Of a stretch of 64,000 bases of DNA, positions 51,501 to 63,401 are shown in pieces (position 1 is the stretch's first letter; every line of letters begins with the position of its first letter). Both the position numbers and the translations under genes were made by a program. The stretch spans positions 7,812,001-7,876,000 of the forward strand of contig NC_135250.1 of NCBI RefSeq assembly GCF_964204865.1, in the 5' to 3' direction. The DNA is from Styela clava (lineage: Eukaryota > Chordata > Ascidiacea > Stolidobranchia > Styelidae). Under the pieces are notes generated by a model. That model had not been told where the DNA came from. It was given only the letters and a program-made list of their open reading frames with translations, and ran no database searches.

Positions 51501-54500
51501 AATCAATTGTGGATGGAACTTCTGTTGCTACTGAAGGCAAATCACCGGGCAAAACAAAGTTGTATAATTTTTCTGCAAAAATAAGACAAGATATAACAAA
51601 GTGCATAAATAGAGGATTTAGTTAAATATCAAAGATTTGTGTTTTTGATCAGAAATTTCACAATAAAGTATATTTGAATGATAAAAATTTGAAAAAGTTG
51701 CTGATCCAGTAAATGGCTTCAGACAAGGTGATTCACTAAACTAAACATTTTATATTATGTACTGTTCGTCAGTGTTGGATAAAAGTCTGTAAAGCCAGAA
51801 TTTCAGAGTCAAATTTAGCTAGTGATCAACAGAGTCTCAAATTAATCCCTACCCTAGATCAGGGGTTCTCAAACTTTTTGTGTTGCGGAGCCCTTGAAAA
51901 TGTTGACTATTATTCACGGAGCCCCAAAAGAAATGTTAAAATTGTTACTTTCCGATTAATATTCCTGAGTAAGTTAAAAGTACTTTACTTAATTTAAATG
52001 CTAAACCTTTTTTAATATGGTTAATGCAAGTCATAAACAAATCTAAATTTCAAAGATAAATTATATATACTCTTACTAAAGCTGTAAATTTGACACTTGA
52101 CAAACATATTAAACTAGGGGTCGAATCTTTTCCCTTTTGATATTTTCGGAAGGCCGTTAATAACGTGCCCGATTGCATTTTGTTACAATCACCGATAGTT
52201 TTTGTCAGTATGGCGTGTTATTAAACATCTTTACGCCGGTGTTTATCCTCCCTAAATCAAAAAATTTTTTCGGCATATACATGTAATGTTCCACAATGAC
52301 GACGATAATTGCTTTTTTATTCTCGTGGGAAATTATGAGTTCAATGTGAAAAACATGTTACCATATCGTTATCTCCAACGAAGTGCTAAAAATAATAATT
52401 AATAATGAGGAGGTAAATCCGCAACCCAAATTTCTTAATTGAAAAACGGCATTCTAAAATATTAAAAGTTAAAATAAAAGATCACACTATAAGTTTCGTT
52501 TTAGCAGACTCACGTCAGATTAAAAACGCTTTTATAGGCATTGTAAATCACAAAATTTGGTGTTATGTGTTACGACTCCAATTTATTTATAGTTGGCAGT
52601 TTATCACATATTTTATGTTATTTTAGAATAGTGTTCTTTCATTTTAGTAATCTCGAATGAAACGTGAGTAACTATGAGTACAATTGAATTATTACGACTA
52701 GACACTTCAAATGCTCGCATCGGACAAGCATTGAATATTTTACGCAACAGAAATCTCGTTATTCGTTTTTTATAATCGCAAATAATATTGCGCGGAAATT
52801 TCCGAATCAAATCCTCACCTCTTAAGAATCCTGGCTGCGCTCCAGCTTATAAATAATGTCATTTTTTAATTCCGCCTCTTTGCCATATTTCGAGGCTATA
52901 TTGTTGTCAAATTATATCAAAGCTGTTATTGCTTCTTTGAACAGTTACAAAATTAGCCAAGTCATTATTTTGAAAAGAAATCGAATAGCTCGCGGAGCCC
53001 CTGGGTTTCTTTTGCGGAGCCCTGGGGCTCCGTACGGAGCACTTTGAGAACCTATGCCCTAGATGAGTCATTGTACTTCCAAGTTTACATTTTTCATTTT
53101 CTGCTCAGTCAAGTTTAGAAAATCCAACTAGGATTTAATCAGTCTTGACAACATTTACATTAGCATCAACATGACATATTTGGAATTCCTGTTGCAAGGA
53201 ACATACAAATTTTCAGATTAGCTTTAAGATATAATCATAATTTATTTAATATTTAACACTTATGAAAAAAAGTTAAGGTTCAATAACAAATTTCTCAAGG
53301 GGTATGACTATGAATTTCACAAGGAAAAAAATATTTGGGAATATTCAAAATTGGTTATCTTTGATAATTATCGTTAATTCTTGATTTATCAGAGTATATT
53401 TTTCATCTGAAAATTTGTCAGCATTCTTAGCGTTTGACATCTCATGGTCAAACAGAAAAACTGTTACTTCCTACTGTGTGAAAAAGCATTTATCAAAACC
53501 TTTCTACATTAACTACATTACTACTAATTTTCTACATTATAAATTTGCTTTATACAAATTTATAATGGTTTGTTTAAAATTCTGTACAATATGGCCCAAC
53601 TTAGAAAACGAGAATATCGGTCAGAGACAGAAGACTTATCGATCGAAAGTTAGGGGATCCCCCAAAACAGCGCTCTTACTCCATAGTGACACCTTGTGTC
53701 CCATCACTAATTAATTAATAACTCTCTAATTATACGACATAATTCATCCAAAATCAATGGGCTTCTGGTACGACTTATGATGAATGCACATGAATCTGGA
53801 GCAGATTCAATCTCGCTTTCGTGAGATATCACGTGCATCAAACAGACAGACAGACAAATACCTATCAACATACTTACCGATTAAAATCGATAAGTAATAA
53901 TAAATATTCCATATTCTTAAATCCACATTTCCGAATACGTTCGAAATTGTAAATCGAAAATCTCTGAATATGAATAGCTCACCTTTTGGAATATCTTTAT
54001 TTTTAGGAAAAATTGAAGGTGTTGGCACTGCATGATCAGAAAACTGAAATGGAGGTGTGAGCGGTAGAATCCCAAGATCATCTGTATTATCATTACAATT
54101 ATCTTCTTCAATCTCACTGCTTTGAAACATTGGTTTAGGTAATCCAGCAATTGAAGATTCCTGGCGAGATCTTTCTCGATTTCTATGTAAATCATCTACT
54201 CTTGAAGTTAATTTTTTGATCTTTTTAGCAGTCTCAGGAGCATTTTCGTTCAATTTTTTCCTGAAAATCGAAATGCTTAAAAGTGATTTGGAAATTTTGC
54301 AACATTCATATAACAAATGTATTTGATTGATTTGGGTTCGAATCACAGAAAATATATATGAATTGAATATTCGTTAGACCTAACGGTGCTCGGTGCACAA
54401 CCTGAACATAGTATGTGTACCAGGTTAGGGTTCAGGTTATGCCTCAAACTGGTACACACACTTCCGTAGCGCCGACCCGAATACGTAGGCATCATTCACA

Positions 54501-57500
54501 GGTTACACATCAAGGACTTGAATCCCATGGCCAATATCTCACTCAGGGTGAATATATGGGGTAGGCACTAGGCCTAGGCAATATCGAACTGGAGTGATTT
54601 CGACTCTTTTCATTAAATAGTGGTTCTTCACATATCGTCAGATGTCAGCAGATGTTTATACAGAGCCTGGTTCAGAGTGAGTAGCACGTATAGAGTTGTA
54701 ACATCATAATTTTGAAAAACAAGATGTTTCATAGAAATAGTCTGGTCTATTGAGAGTAAGTACCGGTAAATCAAATTTAATATAAAATTTTAATTTGCAA
54801 TCAGCAATGGGCAAATAAAATAAACTACTCTTACCGAATTGTATTCAATGACTTGATATTTTCTTCACATATATGACTTTGTGCCTTGATGTAAGGAAGC
54901 TGGCCCTCGAAATTGGGAACACCAACTGCAAAACAATATATACGCTAAATGTTGAAGTTTGTGTAAGATTACAAACAAAATATGTCATTAGCAGTAGCAC
55001 GATTGTAACATGTTCAGAATATACTCACATCCACGATAACACTACCTACCAGGGCCATGGAAGTCTAAATTTGGCATGTTTTTAATGGGGAGGGACTGCA
55101 GTCGTATTTTCGAACTCCCAAGAGACGGAAGTGGAAATTCTGATTTCGATAGACTAGGATCTCTGGCGTACGCATTTCAGACTTTCGATGGTAATAAAAG
55201 AAGACAGGAATAAAAAAAAATACTCAAAGGAGCATTACGTTTACTATTCATTCTTAACAGTCTATAAAATGTTTTTAGTTTTTGCCATCAATACTTGATT
55301 TCCTTGGATTTTGGAGTCAAATTTTTACAGCCCATCCATCACCAAAGTCTAAGTCAGAATTTTTCTTAACCCAGATTTGAAAATCAAAGCAAACATTTTT
55401 TCAAAGCCAATGGTAAATTTTCCTAACTTGGCAACTGGTGAACAGATAGAGTGTAAAGATGTGGGGTAAGATTATGCACAGAAGGATTCATGATCTCCAA
55501 AATTGGTGAGATAATTTGCTATAATTCTGCTTCCAATTTATCAAATTGAACTATTGCAATCAATACACTGAATGGCTTGATTTGGTAAACAACAAGACAC
55601 ATTGGTATTCAGGAGACTTCAGAACTTGATTCATTTTAATCCCTTGAGGTGTAATAATAATATTAAATTTCAAAGACCTTCATGTAATTTTTCAATCAGT
55701 AAATGTAACGATAGATTGAAAAGTTTCATCAAGCCACAAAGATTTAATTGTCCAGCTTCATAGAGACTCGTTCCCACACTCTGGAAAAAAAATAACAATA
55801 TGAATATAATGCAAGATTTCGATAATCATGTAAAAATAATTCAATATTCCAGTATATAACATAGTGAATATATAGTGATAGATTCGAATTTAACACTGGA
55901 AGAAATGACTTGTTTTTTACACAATGTCTATCGTCTATTCATGTCTTTCGTTCCAGCAATTGTTTCAAAATTTCGAGTAGGGTGCAGTGATTATGCAACA
56001 AAACACATACGGTATATGAACTTGACATACAATTACCTTATAAACTTTGTTGGTACATTGCTGCAGCAATATTGCAGGCACTTTAGGAGCAAGTTCTGCC
56101 GCATTCAATCCTTTAGTGTCCCCATTCATATTTAATATTGATTGCACAATTTCTCTCTAAATATTAACACGAATATCAAACCGTATAAAAAAAACGAGAA
56201 ACTCTTTGTTATACTTTTTACAACCTGGAAAGGCATATTTAGTTAAAACAACCAAAAAAAAACATATAAAACACATTTAATTTGACTACAAATTAGAAAA
56301 TAGAAGTAAAAATATGGTTGTCAATAAAATGGAAAGATAGCTACCTCATCATGTGTATTCTCAACAGCCGTTAACAAATTCTTCCATAATTTTCTCACAG
56401 TTGCTTCAGAATTGTTAGTTCTTGAAAGTAAAAATTTTTCTGGTGTTTGAGGTACGGAATGACTTCTGGAGGGAGTTCCTTTCGCAGAAAGTCTGGAAAA
56501 ATTAAAAGATGAGACTTCAACACTGAGAAAATAAGTTCAAAACTGACGATTTTGAATGAGCAGAGAATCTAACAAAAGGAAATATGAGAAAACGGCGTAA
56601 TCAAACACCTATCCGCCAAACAAGGCTCTATACAACCAGCCACCAAAACGTAAGGAGCTACTTTATTTTCGAAGAACTGGAATCACTAAAACCATGGGTG
56701 AGGTGGTGGAATTTGAACCAGAGTTTATAAAATATAATGCCATCCCAGTTATGTCTAAAACTTAAATCATTAGGCCACTGCACATATCCTAAGGATGCAC
56801 CTGGACGACTGTGCTATCTTCTGCCGAATAATGAATACATCCGAAATATTGGGAAAATTACCTCTTATACGAGGTTATTTAACTAAAATGATCCAAGTTA
56901 TAATCAAATTTAAAAAGAAAAATCAACCTTTCTGCTGGTATATGCAATTTGCTAAGTAATTCTTTTTTCTTTTGCTCTAAATGTTTCTTCAATTTAACAT
57001 TATCTCTGTATTCATCAAGCATGGAACTGTAACCAGAAAAATATATGTTAGTAAATAATAGTTAATCAAATATCTTGTTGGGTTTGGTCACGATGTGCAT
57101 ATGATGACAAGTTGGAAATCTGAGGTTGCATTGCAATTCACTATTATGGAGAAAAAGTGGGCTGAACTTTTAAGAAAACAGAAAATGTGTTACATGGTTC
57201 ATTGGTTCTCAAACTTTCATGATTTTTCAAGACTCAACATTGTGGGAGACTTCTATAAAAATACATAGTTTTGCTTTTAATATGGTTACATCAGATATTT
57301 TATGTGCCATGTTTAAACTAATCTTTTTGAGTATATCATTTTCAGATAAGATGCTCAATCATTAATCCAATGTCATGTAAGAATTACCTTGCAAGTTTAT
57401 TTGCCTCCAAATCAGATTGTTTTGAAATTTGCATAGTGTGCATCATCTTTACACTTTCACTATGAGCAGCGTTTTTCAAAGCAATCACTCGAGCGAGATT

Positions 57501-60032
57501 CAATCCTTCAATTGTTTGTTTCATATCTGGAGGTAAAATTGTGCTTTCTTGCCCTTTTCCTATAAAATATAGGGATAATATTCAGAAGCCCCCAATACAG
57601 AGAAAACGTGATAACATAAACTTGTCCAGTGTTCTCTAGAGATGGGACGAGTCCGGCATTACAAAGATTCGATGAATCCGAGTAATAGGTCAAGACTCGA
57701 ATCCTCCGAGTCCGTGACGTCACAATATAGAAGCAGAAAAACACGTTTTTGGCCATGCTACAGCACCGTGCGCTCACAAACACGCGTCATAGCTCATATT
57801 TTTTGCATAATGGTTCCGCAGATAGCTGTTGAATCATTTTTAAAATATATTATTCCTCTTTTTTGGCGGCCATGATACAAACGTAAACGTGGGTCAATGT
57901 GCGCGTTGGCTGTGAACTGGATTTCCAGCCAACCACTTCGCGTCAATTCTGGGCGGCTATTCAGAAATTCTCACATGGCAATATGAAAAATGAAAAGCTT
58001 TTGACTACAATACTTTTCCATAGTTACAGATATTTCTAGCCGTAAATTTACTATGTCACGTGCGCAAATGGTAGAGAAATGCCACTCTTAGTCAATGCAA
58101 TGTTGTAAATCTGCTTGTAACTCAATTGTTCCTGTAAACGTTCTAAAACTCTCCATGCTTTCCATTGCTCCCTTTTTAGAGAAAAGATTACACGTAATAA
58201 ACTGCAAGTAATAAACTCTATTTAAAAGAGGAATTGATGAGATTTCCCATTGGGTTGATCCAAAGCATGTTTCATTTTTACGCGAATCAAAAACTCCAAA
58301 CTTTTACGCTAACACATAATTTTTGCAAACCACAGGTCCACATATATACCAAAAAGAATTGATAGTTTGAAGGCGACTGGCGCAACATCATTGTTATAAC
58401 ATAAGCGATCAATAGTTTTTACCTTGTGTTATATAATCTGGATATCTGTCGTCATCTTTATTAGAAGTGGCAAAAGTACAAATATAGGCATAAATTAGTA
58501 AAAACAGAATTGATTATAGACTTGGTAAAAAAATGCCTGGATTCGACTCGAATCAGAGTCCGGATCCGAATCCTGGCCCATCCCTAGTGCTCTGTGAACT
58601 GGAATTGGGTATTGGAATTAAATAGGTATTACTTATTAAATTTAGATAATACAGGTATGTAGTATTTACATTAGTTTTGTAGGTATATTATTTAGAAGAA
58701 CATACTTGGTCTAATCAAGAAATTAGAGCAAACAGTGTGAAATAAGTGTCATATCAAAATACCCGAGAAGCAGGACTATTACTGATTCCTTAGATTAACT
58801 TGTTACATACCCACAAAACATACCATTGACAGAACGATCAAGTCTCCTTGATTCCATGAAAAGGACGAAGTTGGAAAAATAAAATAAAATTTTATAAACT
58901 TCAGCACCGGTCGGGCTCATAAGTAACGTGTTGGTAACTCGTGGAAAATTGAACCTTGGGTGTTCCTGTAAATAAAGGATAAAATAGAAATAATGAATGA
59001 AAATGAAATTTTTTACAAAATTCCATGGAAATATGTAAGATATATAGGTGACATAAGACGATCAGCTTTATGAGTTTCAGTCACCTTGGAAATTGCACAA
59101 AAATAACAATAAAATTACTTATACATATGGATTTATAGTTATTTGGGCTTAAATAAAGTTAAGTCTGCACGACTAATAATTGCAGTGTATTATTTTTAAA
59201 CAACACCCCAGGGTGACTGAAAATCAAACTCATAACTCAAATTGCCTATCTCCAGATCTCATGGTACAAAAAGTCTTCAAACACGTTTTACCAACCTCCG
59301 ATAATCTTTTCCACCAGTTCAGACAAACTGTTCGAAATTGCTGACATGCTTTTTTATCTGATACAGGGTAACATAGTCTAAAACAAAAACTCTAAATATT
59401 ACAAAGTCTATAATGCATCGCAACGAAACAACAATACCATGATGATATACACCAGACATAGCAAAAAATACAAAAAATTTAGCAAAGATCTACCTGAAAA
59501 GTTCAGTTGACTTCGCTTTGTCAAGTTTTGTAAACAAAAAATGACAAATAATTTCAAATCCAGCTTTGTTAGGTTTATCAAACATTCCACAATGAAATGT
59601 CATTCTAAAAATAAAGTTTAGGTTCTATAATTTCAGGATATATATCTTCAATAATGCTGCATTATAATTACCGTACGAGACTCTAATTTCTGGTTTGCCG
59701 ATAGGCAGCATAGACTATCGATACCGTACTTTGCCATCACAAATTTATGAATTTGCAGTTACCAGGTTAATAAATTGTAAAATAGTTGTTGTATAACAAT
59801 ATAACTACCGTACTCAGACATTTCAGTGCTTTATTTTCAAATCCTAATTTCTAAATATGACTCCGAAAAGCGTATAAATAAATTGGAACACTCACTTGTA
59901 CTTTTCAGCCATTGAGGTGCAAGGAAATTTTAAAATAATCAGGTTTTGAAACCATAATTTCTGCTTTTCCCTTACCACACGAAGATTCAACGATTTTGAT
60001 TCTTTTTTCTGTCTTCCCTTGTGAAACGACAT
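48589..60032 (-). CDS. HAUS6: HAUS augmin-like complex subunit 6, 17 exons (about 821 aa)
   Basis: Augmin recruits gamma-tubulin to spindle microtubules for branching nucleation; HAUS6 carries the gamma-tubulin-recruiting end. Exons: 60032-59896, 59604-59494, 59377-59296, 58965-58824, 57559-57388, 57026-56928, 56492-56345, 56156-56037, 55780-55678, 54925-54835, 54260-53983, 51572-51398, 51038-50968, 50444-50300, 49904-49790, 49592-49506 and 48977-48589. Phases chain throughout (the exon 14 border may be off by one). The HAUS6 N-terminal domain is clear: GMFDKPNKAGFEIICHFLF, FRLCYPVSDKKACQQFR, WWKRLSE and LLMSPTGAEVYKILFYFSNF. A coiled-coil region follows (exons 5-10, with SLYEAGQLNLCGLMKL), then a disordered Ser/Pro/Thr-rich tail with repeated RTP and TP sites. 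Vertebrate HAUS6 is about 950 aa, so the tail is shorter here. The start is set at the Met beside the conserved domain; an upstream in-frame stretch to 60125 lacks similarity. Confidence 0.9.
48641..48694 (-). repeat. In-frame 27-bp tandem repeat in HAUS6
   Basis: Two adjacent 27-bp copies (48641-48667 and 48668-48694) encode SLNTAETPD and SLNTAETPG near the C terminus. The length keeps the frame. Confidence 0.9.
49075..49200 (-). repeat. tRNA-derived SINE-like copy in HAUS6 intron 16
   Basis: On the minus strand a B-box-like GGTTCGAATCC lies at about 49147-49137, with a TGGC...-type A-box-like word about 50 bp upstream. It does not fold as an intact tRNA. Confidence 0.45.
49975..50205 (+). 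repeat. SINE-like copy ending in an AAAT-rich tail
   Basis: A stretch of higher GC inside AT-rich intron 14, with GCGGGTTTGAAGGG as a possible B-box relic, ends at an AAATAAATAAATAC tail. The family is not recognised and differs from the other SINE-like copies here. Confidence 0.35.
50545..50790 (+). repeat. SINE-like copy (shared tail family)
   Basis: Head with TGGCATAGCAGTTGAAAGC (A-box-like), a worn B-box region and CCCATGCCC, then GAGTAGGCA and, near the end, TTATACAGAGCCTTGTTCG. The same order recurs at 54480-54720. Confidence 0.5.
51852..53064. mobile_element. hAT-like element in HAUS6 intron 11, perfect 8-bp target duplication
   Basis: The element (51860-53056, 1,197 bp) starts CAGGGGTTCTCAAACT and ends ACTTTGAGAACCTATG, imperfect inverses typical of hAT ends. 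It is flanked by the exact octamer CCCTAGAT (51852-51859 and 53057-53064). GGAGCCC words lie inside both ends. No transposase frame of useful length remains. Confidence 0.88.
54480..54720 (+). repeat. SINE-like copy (shared tail family)
   Basis: GTAGGCATCATTCACAGG, a B-box-like GACTTGAATCCCAT, GGGTAGGCAC and the tail TTTATACAGAGCCTGGTTC, in the same order as the copy at 50545-50790. It lies in HAUS6 intron 10. Confidence 0.5.
55100..55660. other. HAUS6 intron 9, nothing recognised
   Basis: AT-rich intron sequence without a repeat or frame of note. Confidence 0.4.
56585..56820 (-). repeat. tRNA-derived SINE-like copy (shared tail family, reversed)
   Basis: On the minus strand: GTGCAGTGGCCTAATGATT (A-box-like), GGTTCAAATTCCACC (a good B box) and the tail TGTATAGAGCCTTGTTTGG, matching the tails of the two forward copies. 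It lies in HAUS6 intron 6. Confidence 0.6.
57628..58593. mobile_element. hAT-like remnant in HAUS6 intron 4
   Basis: The left end AGAGATGGGACGAGTCCGG and the right end CGGATCCGAATCCTGGCCCATCCCT are related as inverted ends. The flanking octamers AGTGTTCT (57628-57635) and AGTGCTCT (58586-58593) agree at seven of eight positions. Repeated GATTCGA/GAATCC words lie inside both ends. No coding frame. The exact left border is uncertain by two bases. Confidence 0.55.
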
Positions 60033-60973
60033 TTCAGTACACGATTCTGCACAGTAACACCAAAATCCCAATGATATAAACAAAAACCCAGAGTCCCGAA
60101 AACCGAAATGAAAGTTAAAACTCAACAGCGCAACCAGACAACAGCATTCACTTCAGTGTTTTGAACTCGGGAACTGTACAAACGAAATGATTTTAAACGT
60201 TCCCGCTAGCGGTCCGTCAATACAGACCCTCTATAGTGGTGGTAGCATAAAAGTCATATTGGGGATGGCAAAATACGGTCGAAAGGTAGCAGATTGGGGA
60301 TGGCGAACGTTTGTTCGTATATTAAACAGTATATATTTACGATTAAACCTCTTATCACCTTTTGCGCAATGCCCAATCTAGCAATCAGTATAGTTTTTCG
60401 GGGCTTGATTTTTCTTAAAGCTTTCATGGCTTCATGAGTATGACTATCGTCGTAAATTTATTACATTCCACTCCTCACCTTATCTTTGCATGAGGTTGTA
60501 GGTATTGGTCATTATCAACGTAATTGTTGAACGTACAACAGCCCGAAAGTTTAATACTATCGTGTATTTCGTTTGTCAAGTTTGGCGCAAGTCTCATTTA
60601 ATTGGGCTTGTGTTTTTGTGTGCGTGCTGGTGGGCAGGCACGTGAGATACGGTACTTCTCATGTTTTAAACTTTTTTATAGGTTTTGCTTGCCCTCAAGA
60701 ATTCCTCATTTTTAATTTATGTTTGTTATGGAGTTTTCGAAATAAACTATCTATCTATATATCTTAACCACTCCACCTTCAATTAGAAAAAAAAAATTGA
60801 TGGGAACACGGCAACTTGGTTTTCTTCCATTTCCGTTTCTTTCCTCAGCTTTACGCTGTTATAGTGTTACCGATCCTTGTTGCTTGCTCACTTAGTTATA
60901 TTTTCGTGTTAGGTTGGGCAGTGTGCAGGTGCTTTGTGAACTGAAGAAGCGGTTCTCTGCCGCAAACTCGACG
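60033..60973. promoter_or_regulatory. Divergent HAUS6/SMARCD promoter region
   Basis: The two coding starts face away from each other across 941 bp. No TATA box stands out near either start, in keeping with housekeeping genes. The plus-strand frames in it (60187-60381 and 60573-60767) have no motif. I could not fix the initiation sites. Confidence 0.5.
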
Positions 60974-63401
60974 ATGAACCAACATGGAAGTGTTCGAAGC
61001 CCTTACCAACCTCAAGGTCCCTTCATGAGGTCGAGACCAGGCGGCTCTTCATCTCCTTACCCGGCACCTGGACATCAACATGCCAGTGGGCCCATGCGTG
61101 CTGAACATTTGAGGAAACGTCCTGGTGTTCATGCAGGAAGTCCAGCAAGCACACCTGGTGCTCCAGACAGGTGAATAATGTTTAGGTCATTTCAGACAGT
61201 CAGACATGATTTTGGTTGTCTGGCTGGTCATTTCAGACATGATTGGGTTGTCTGATGTGATTTTTTCTTTGGAATTTACTTATCGTATTTACAGTACGGT
61301 ACGGCACACTCTTCAAATTCCAAGAATGTCCTTCATTTGGTTCAATACAACAAACACTTTGCGTGTTTCACAAACGAGGGTCGTCTGGCACAACGGCAGA
61401 TGCGTCATATCGCGACATGCTTGTCTCGATAATAATCTAAATTAATTGCAGCCGTCATGTGACCAAAATTGCTGTTTTTTGTTCAAAACTCTCTTATGCC
61501 ATGGTAGAAAATTTTTACCTTCCGTAAATCTAATTATTTTTTCTCAAGGAATCCAATGATGACATTTTTAGATTGCGCTTTGTACTTTTTTGCGCAACTT
61601 CAATTTATTGTAGTTTTATCGGTCTTGAGGGATCATGTCCAGACATTCCCCCAAAGGAGGGGCGTCTAATCATCTGCAATATGGATTTCTCTGAAACGAG
61701 ACAATGTCGGTCGATCTGTATAGTGTGCCGTACTGATTTAACAATGTTCGTTTTATGTTTCAGATCTCGACAACCTCCTGTTGTGAAACGCCGACTTCTT
61801 TCAGACAAGATATTACCTGATGCTGTTCGAAAGTTAGTTCCTGATTCTCAGGTATTTCATGAAATACAGAAATATTAAAAGCCTTGTATTCATATCGATG
61901 AAATTCCTCTTTTATTACTTAATTGCTTTGATGAAAAATAATTTCTAATTCATTATTTCTCAAGTATATCAACATCAACATATTATTTCAATATTTTATC
62001 AAACTTTCAATTTTCAGGCATATATGGATCTTCTGGCTTTCGAACGCAAGCTTGACCAAACAATTACAAGAAAAAGACTCGATATTCAAGAAGCACTCAA
62101 ACGTCCAGTCAAAGTCAAAAGAAAATTGAGAGTTTTTATCTCAAATCAGTTCTATCCACCTAAAGAAGTGGATGGAAAAGATGATGCAGGAAAGGTATGA
62201 AATTGATTGCAATGATTGTATTGTGCTTCTTATAATTGTATAATTATCATTTTTTCATCTAGGCCTCATGGGAACTGAGAGTAGAGGGTAGGCTGTTAGA
62301 TGATCCACTTGCAAAGCAACATGAAGCTTCCAAACACAAGCGTAAATTCTCATCTTTTTTTAAAAGTCTCGTCATTGAGCTAGACAAAGATTTATATGGA
62401 CCAGATAATCATTTGGTAGAATGGCATCGCACTAATGCAACACAAGAAACAGATGGATTTCAGGTATAGGTTATCATTAGGTATATGAACAAATCATTAT
62501 ATCAAAAGTGAGGATGTGGTTGAGTGATTGATTCATTAGGCATAATTGAGATGGCATCGCATTTTCAAATATGTCCAAGAATTTTCATAACCACTCCAGA
62601 GTATCAAAATTTGTTAATATTTCAAAAGTTACTCAGACTGTCTTGAATTTAATGGTATAAAAATATATCAAAATTGAAAGATGGCAGATTTTGAAAATTG
62701 TGGTATTAACTAGTATCCCTGTCGAATTACATGCTTATAAAAGTGTAGTTTCGTTTTAATAAACCATGGTATGCACTGTTAATGATGTGTGCTGTCACTT
62801 ACAATATTGCTTTGTTATCAGGTCAAAAGGCCTGGGGATAAAAATGTTCGTTGTACAATGCTATTTATGCTCAACTACTTGCCACCACAATACAAATTAG
62901 ATGGAAGATTAGCTAGATTGCTTGGGATCCATACACAGACACGACCTGTTATAATTCAGGCTTTGTGGCAATATATCAAGTCTCATAAACTGCAGGTATT
63001 CTATGATTTTATTTACCATTTTTTATCAAGCTGATGGAGCAATATGGCCATTTCAGTGAATGACTTTGTATTACTTTTTTAAGACTTTAGTCCGCATTTC
63101 ATCATGAAATTTATCTGCCACAGGAGAATGTTTGAATTTAATGCTACTATATAGGATTAATTAGGACATCACAATTTCTAAATAATAATCTTTTTTATAT
63201 TTAATTTAGGATGAGCATGAGAGAGAATTCATCAATTGTGATGGATATCTTGGACCTATATTAGGAGAACGTCGTATTCGTTTTGCTGACATTCCACGGC
63301 TACTTGGACCGTTACTTCATCCACCAGACCCAATCGTTATTCATCATGTTATTAGTGTTGATCCAGCAGATGCAAAGAAACAGTCTTGCTATGATATTGA
63401 G
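60974..63401 (+). CDS. SMARCD: SMARCD/BAF60 subunit of SWI/SNF (BAF) chromatin remodeller, partial at right edge
   Basis: BAF60 links the SWI/SNF remodelling complex to transcription factors in the nucleus. Six exons are visible: 60974-61170, 61764-61851, 62018-62194, 62263-62463, 62822-62995 and 63210-63401. Phases 2, 0, 0, 0, 0 join into 343 codons. The disordered N terminus is rich in Pro, Gly and Ser ([17 protein letters not shown]). It is followed by [15 protein letters not shown], the conserved [16 protein letters not shown] helix, [12 protein letters not shown], the [10 protein letters not shown] strand and the SWIB domain across exons 5 and 6 (from about [18 protein letters not shown] to [18 protein letters not shown]). 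The last exon seen ends at a clean GT donor; about 150-170 C-terminal residues lie beyond the window. The start is the first ATG after an upstream stop-free leader. Whether it corresponds to vertebrate paralogue 1, 2 or 3 cannot be told; a single pre-duplication gene is likely. Confidence 0.95.

Noticed and set aside
53807-54346. 179-codon minus-strand frame
   Set aside because: Only its middle (54260-53983) is HAUS6 exon 11; both ends are intron read-through.
56690-56790. tRNA gene on the minus strand
   Set aside because: The A- and B-box-like words are present, but the arms do not pair as a tRNA cloverleaf and the sequence continues into the shared SINE tail.
60033-60125. Upstream extension of the HAUS6 reading frame
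   Set aside because: It is in frame but shows no similarity to the HAUS6 N terminus and looks like 5' leader; the Met at 60032 was preferred.
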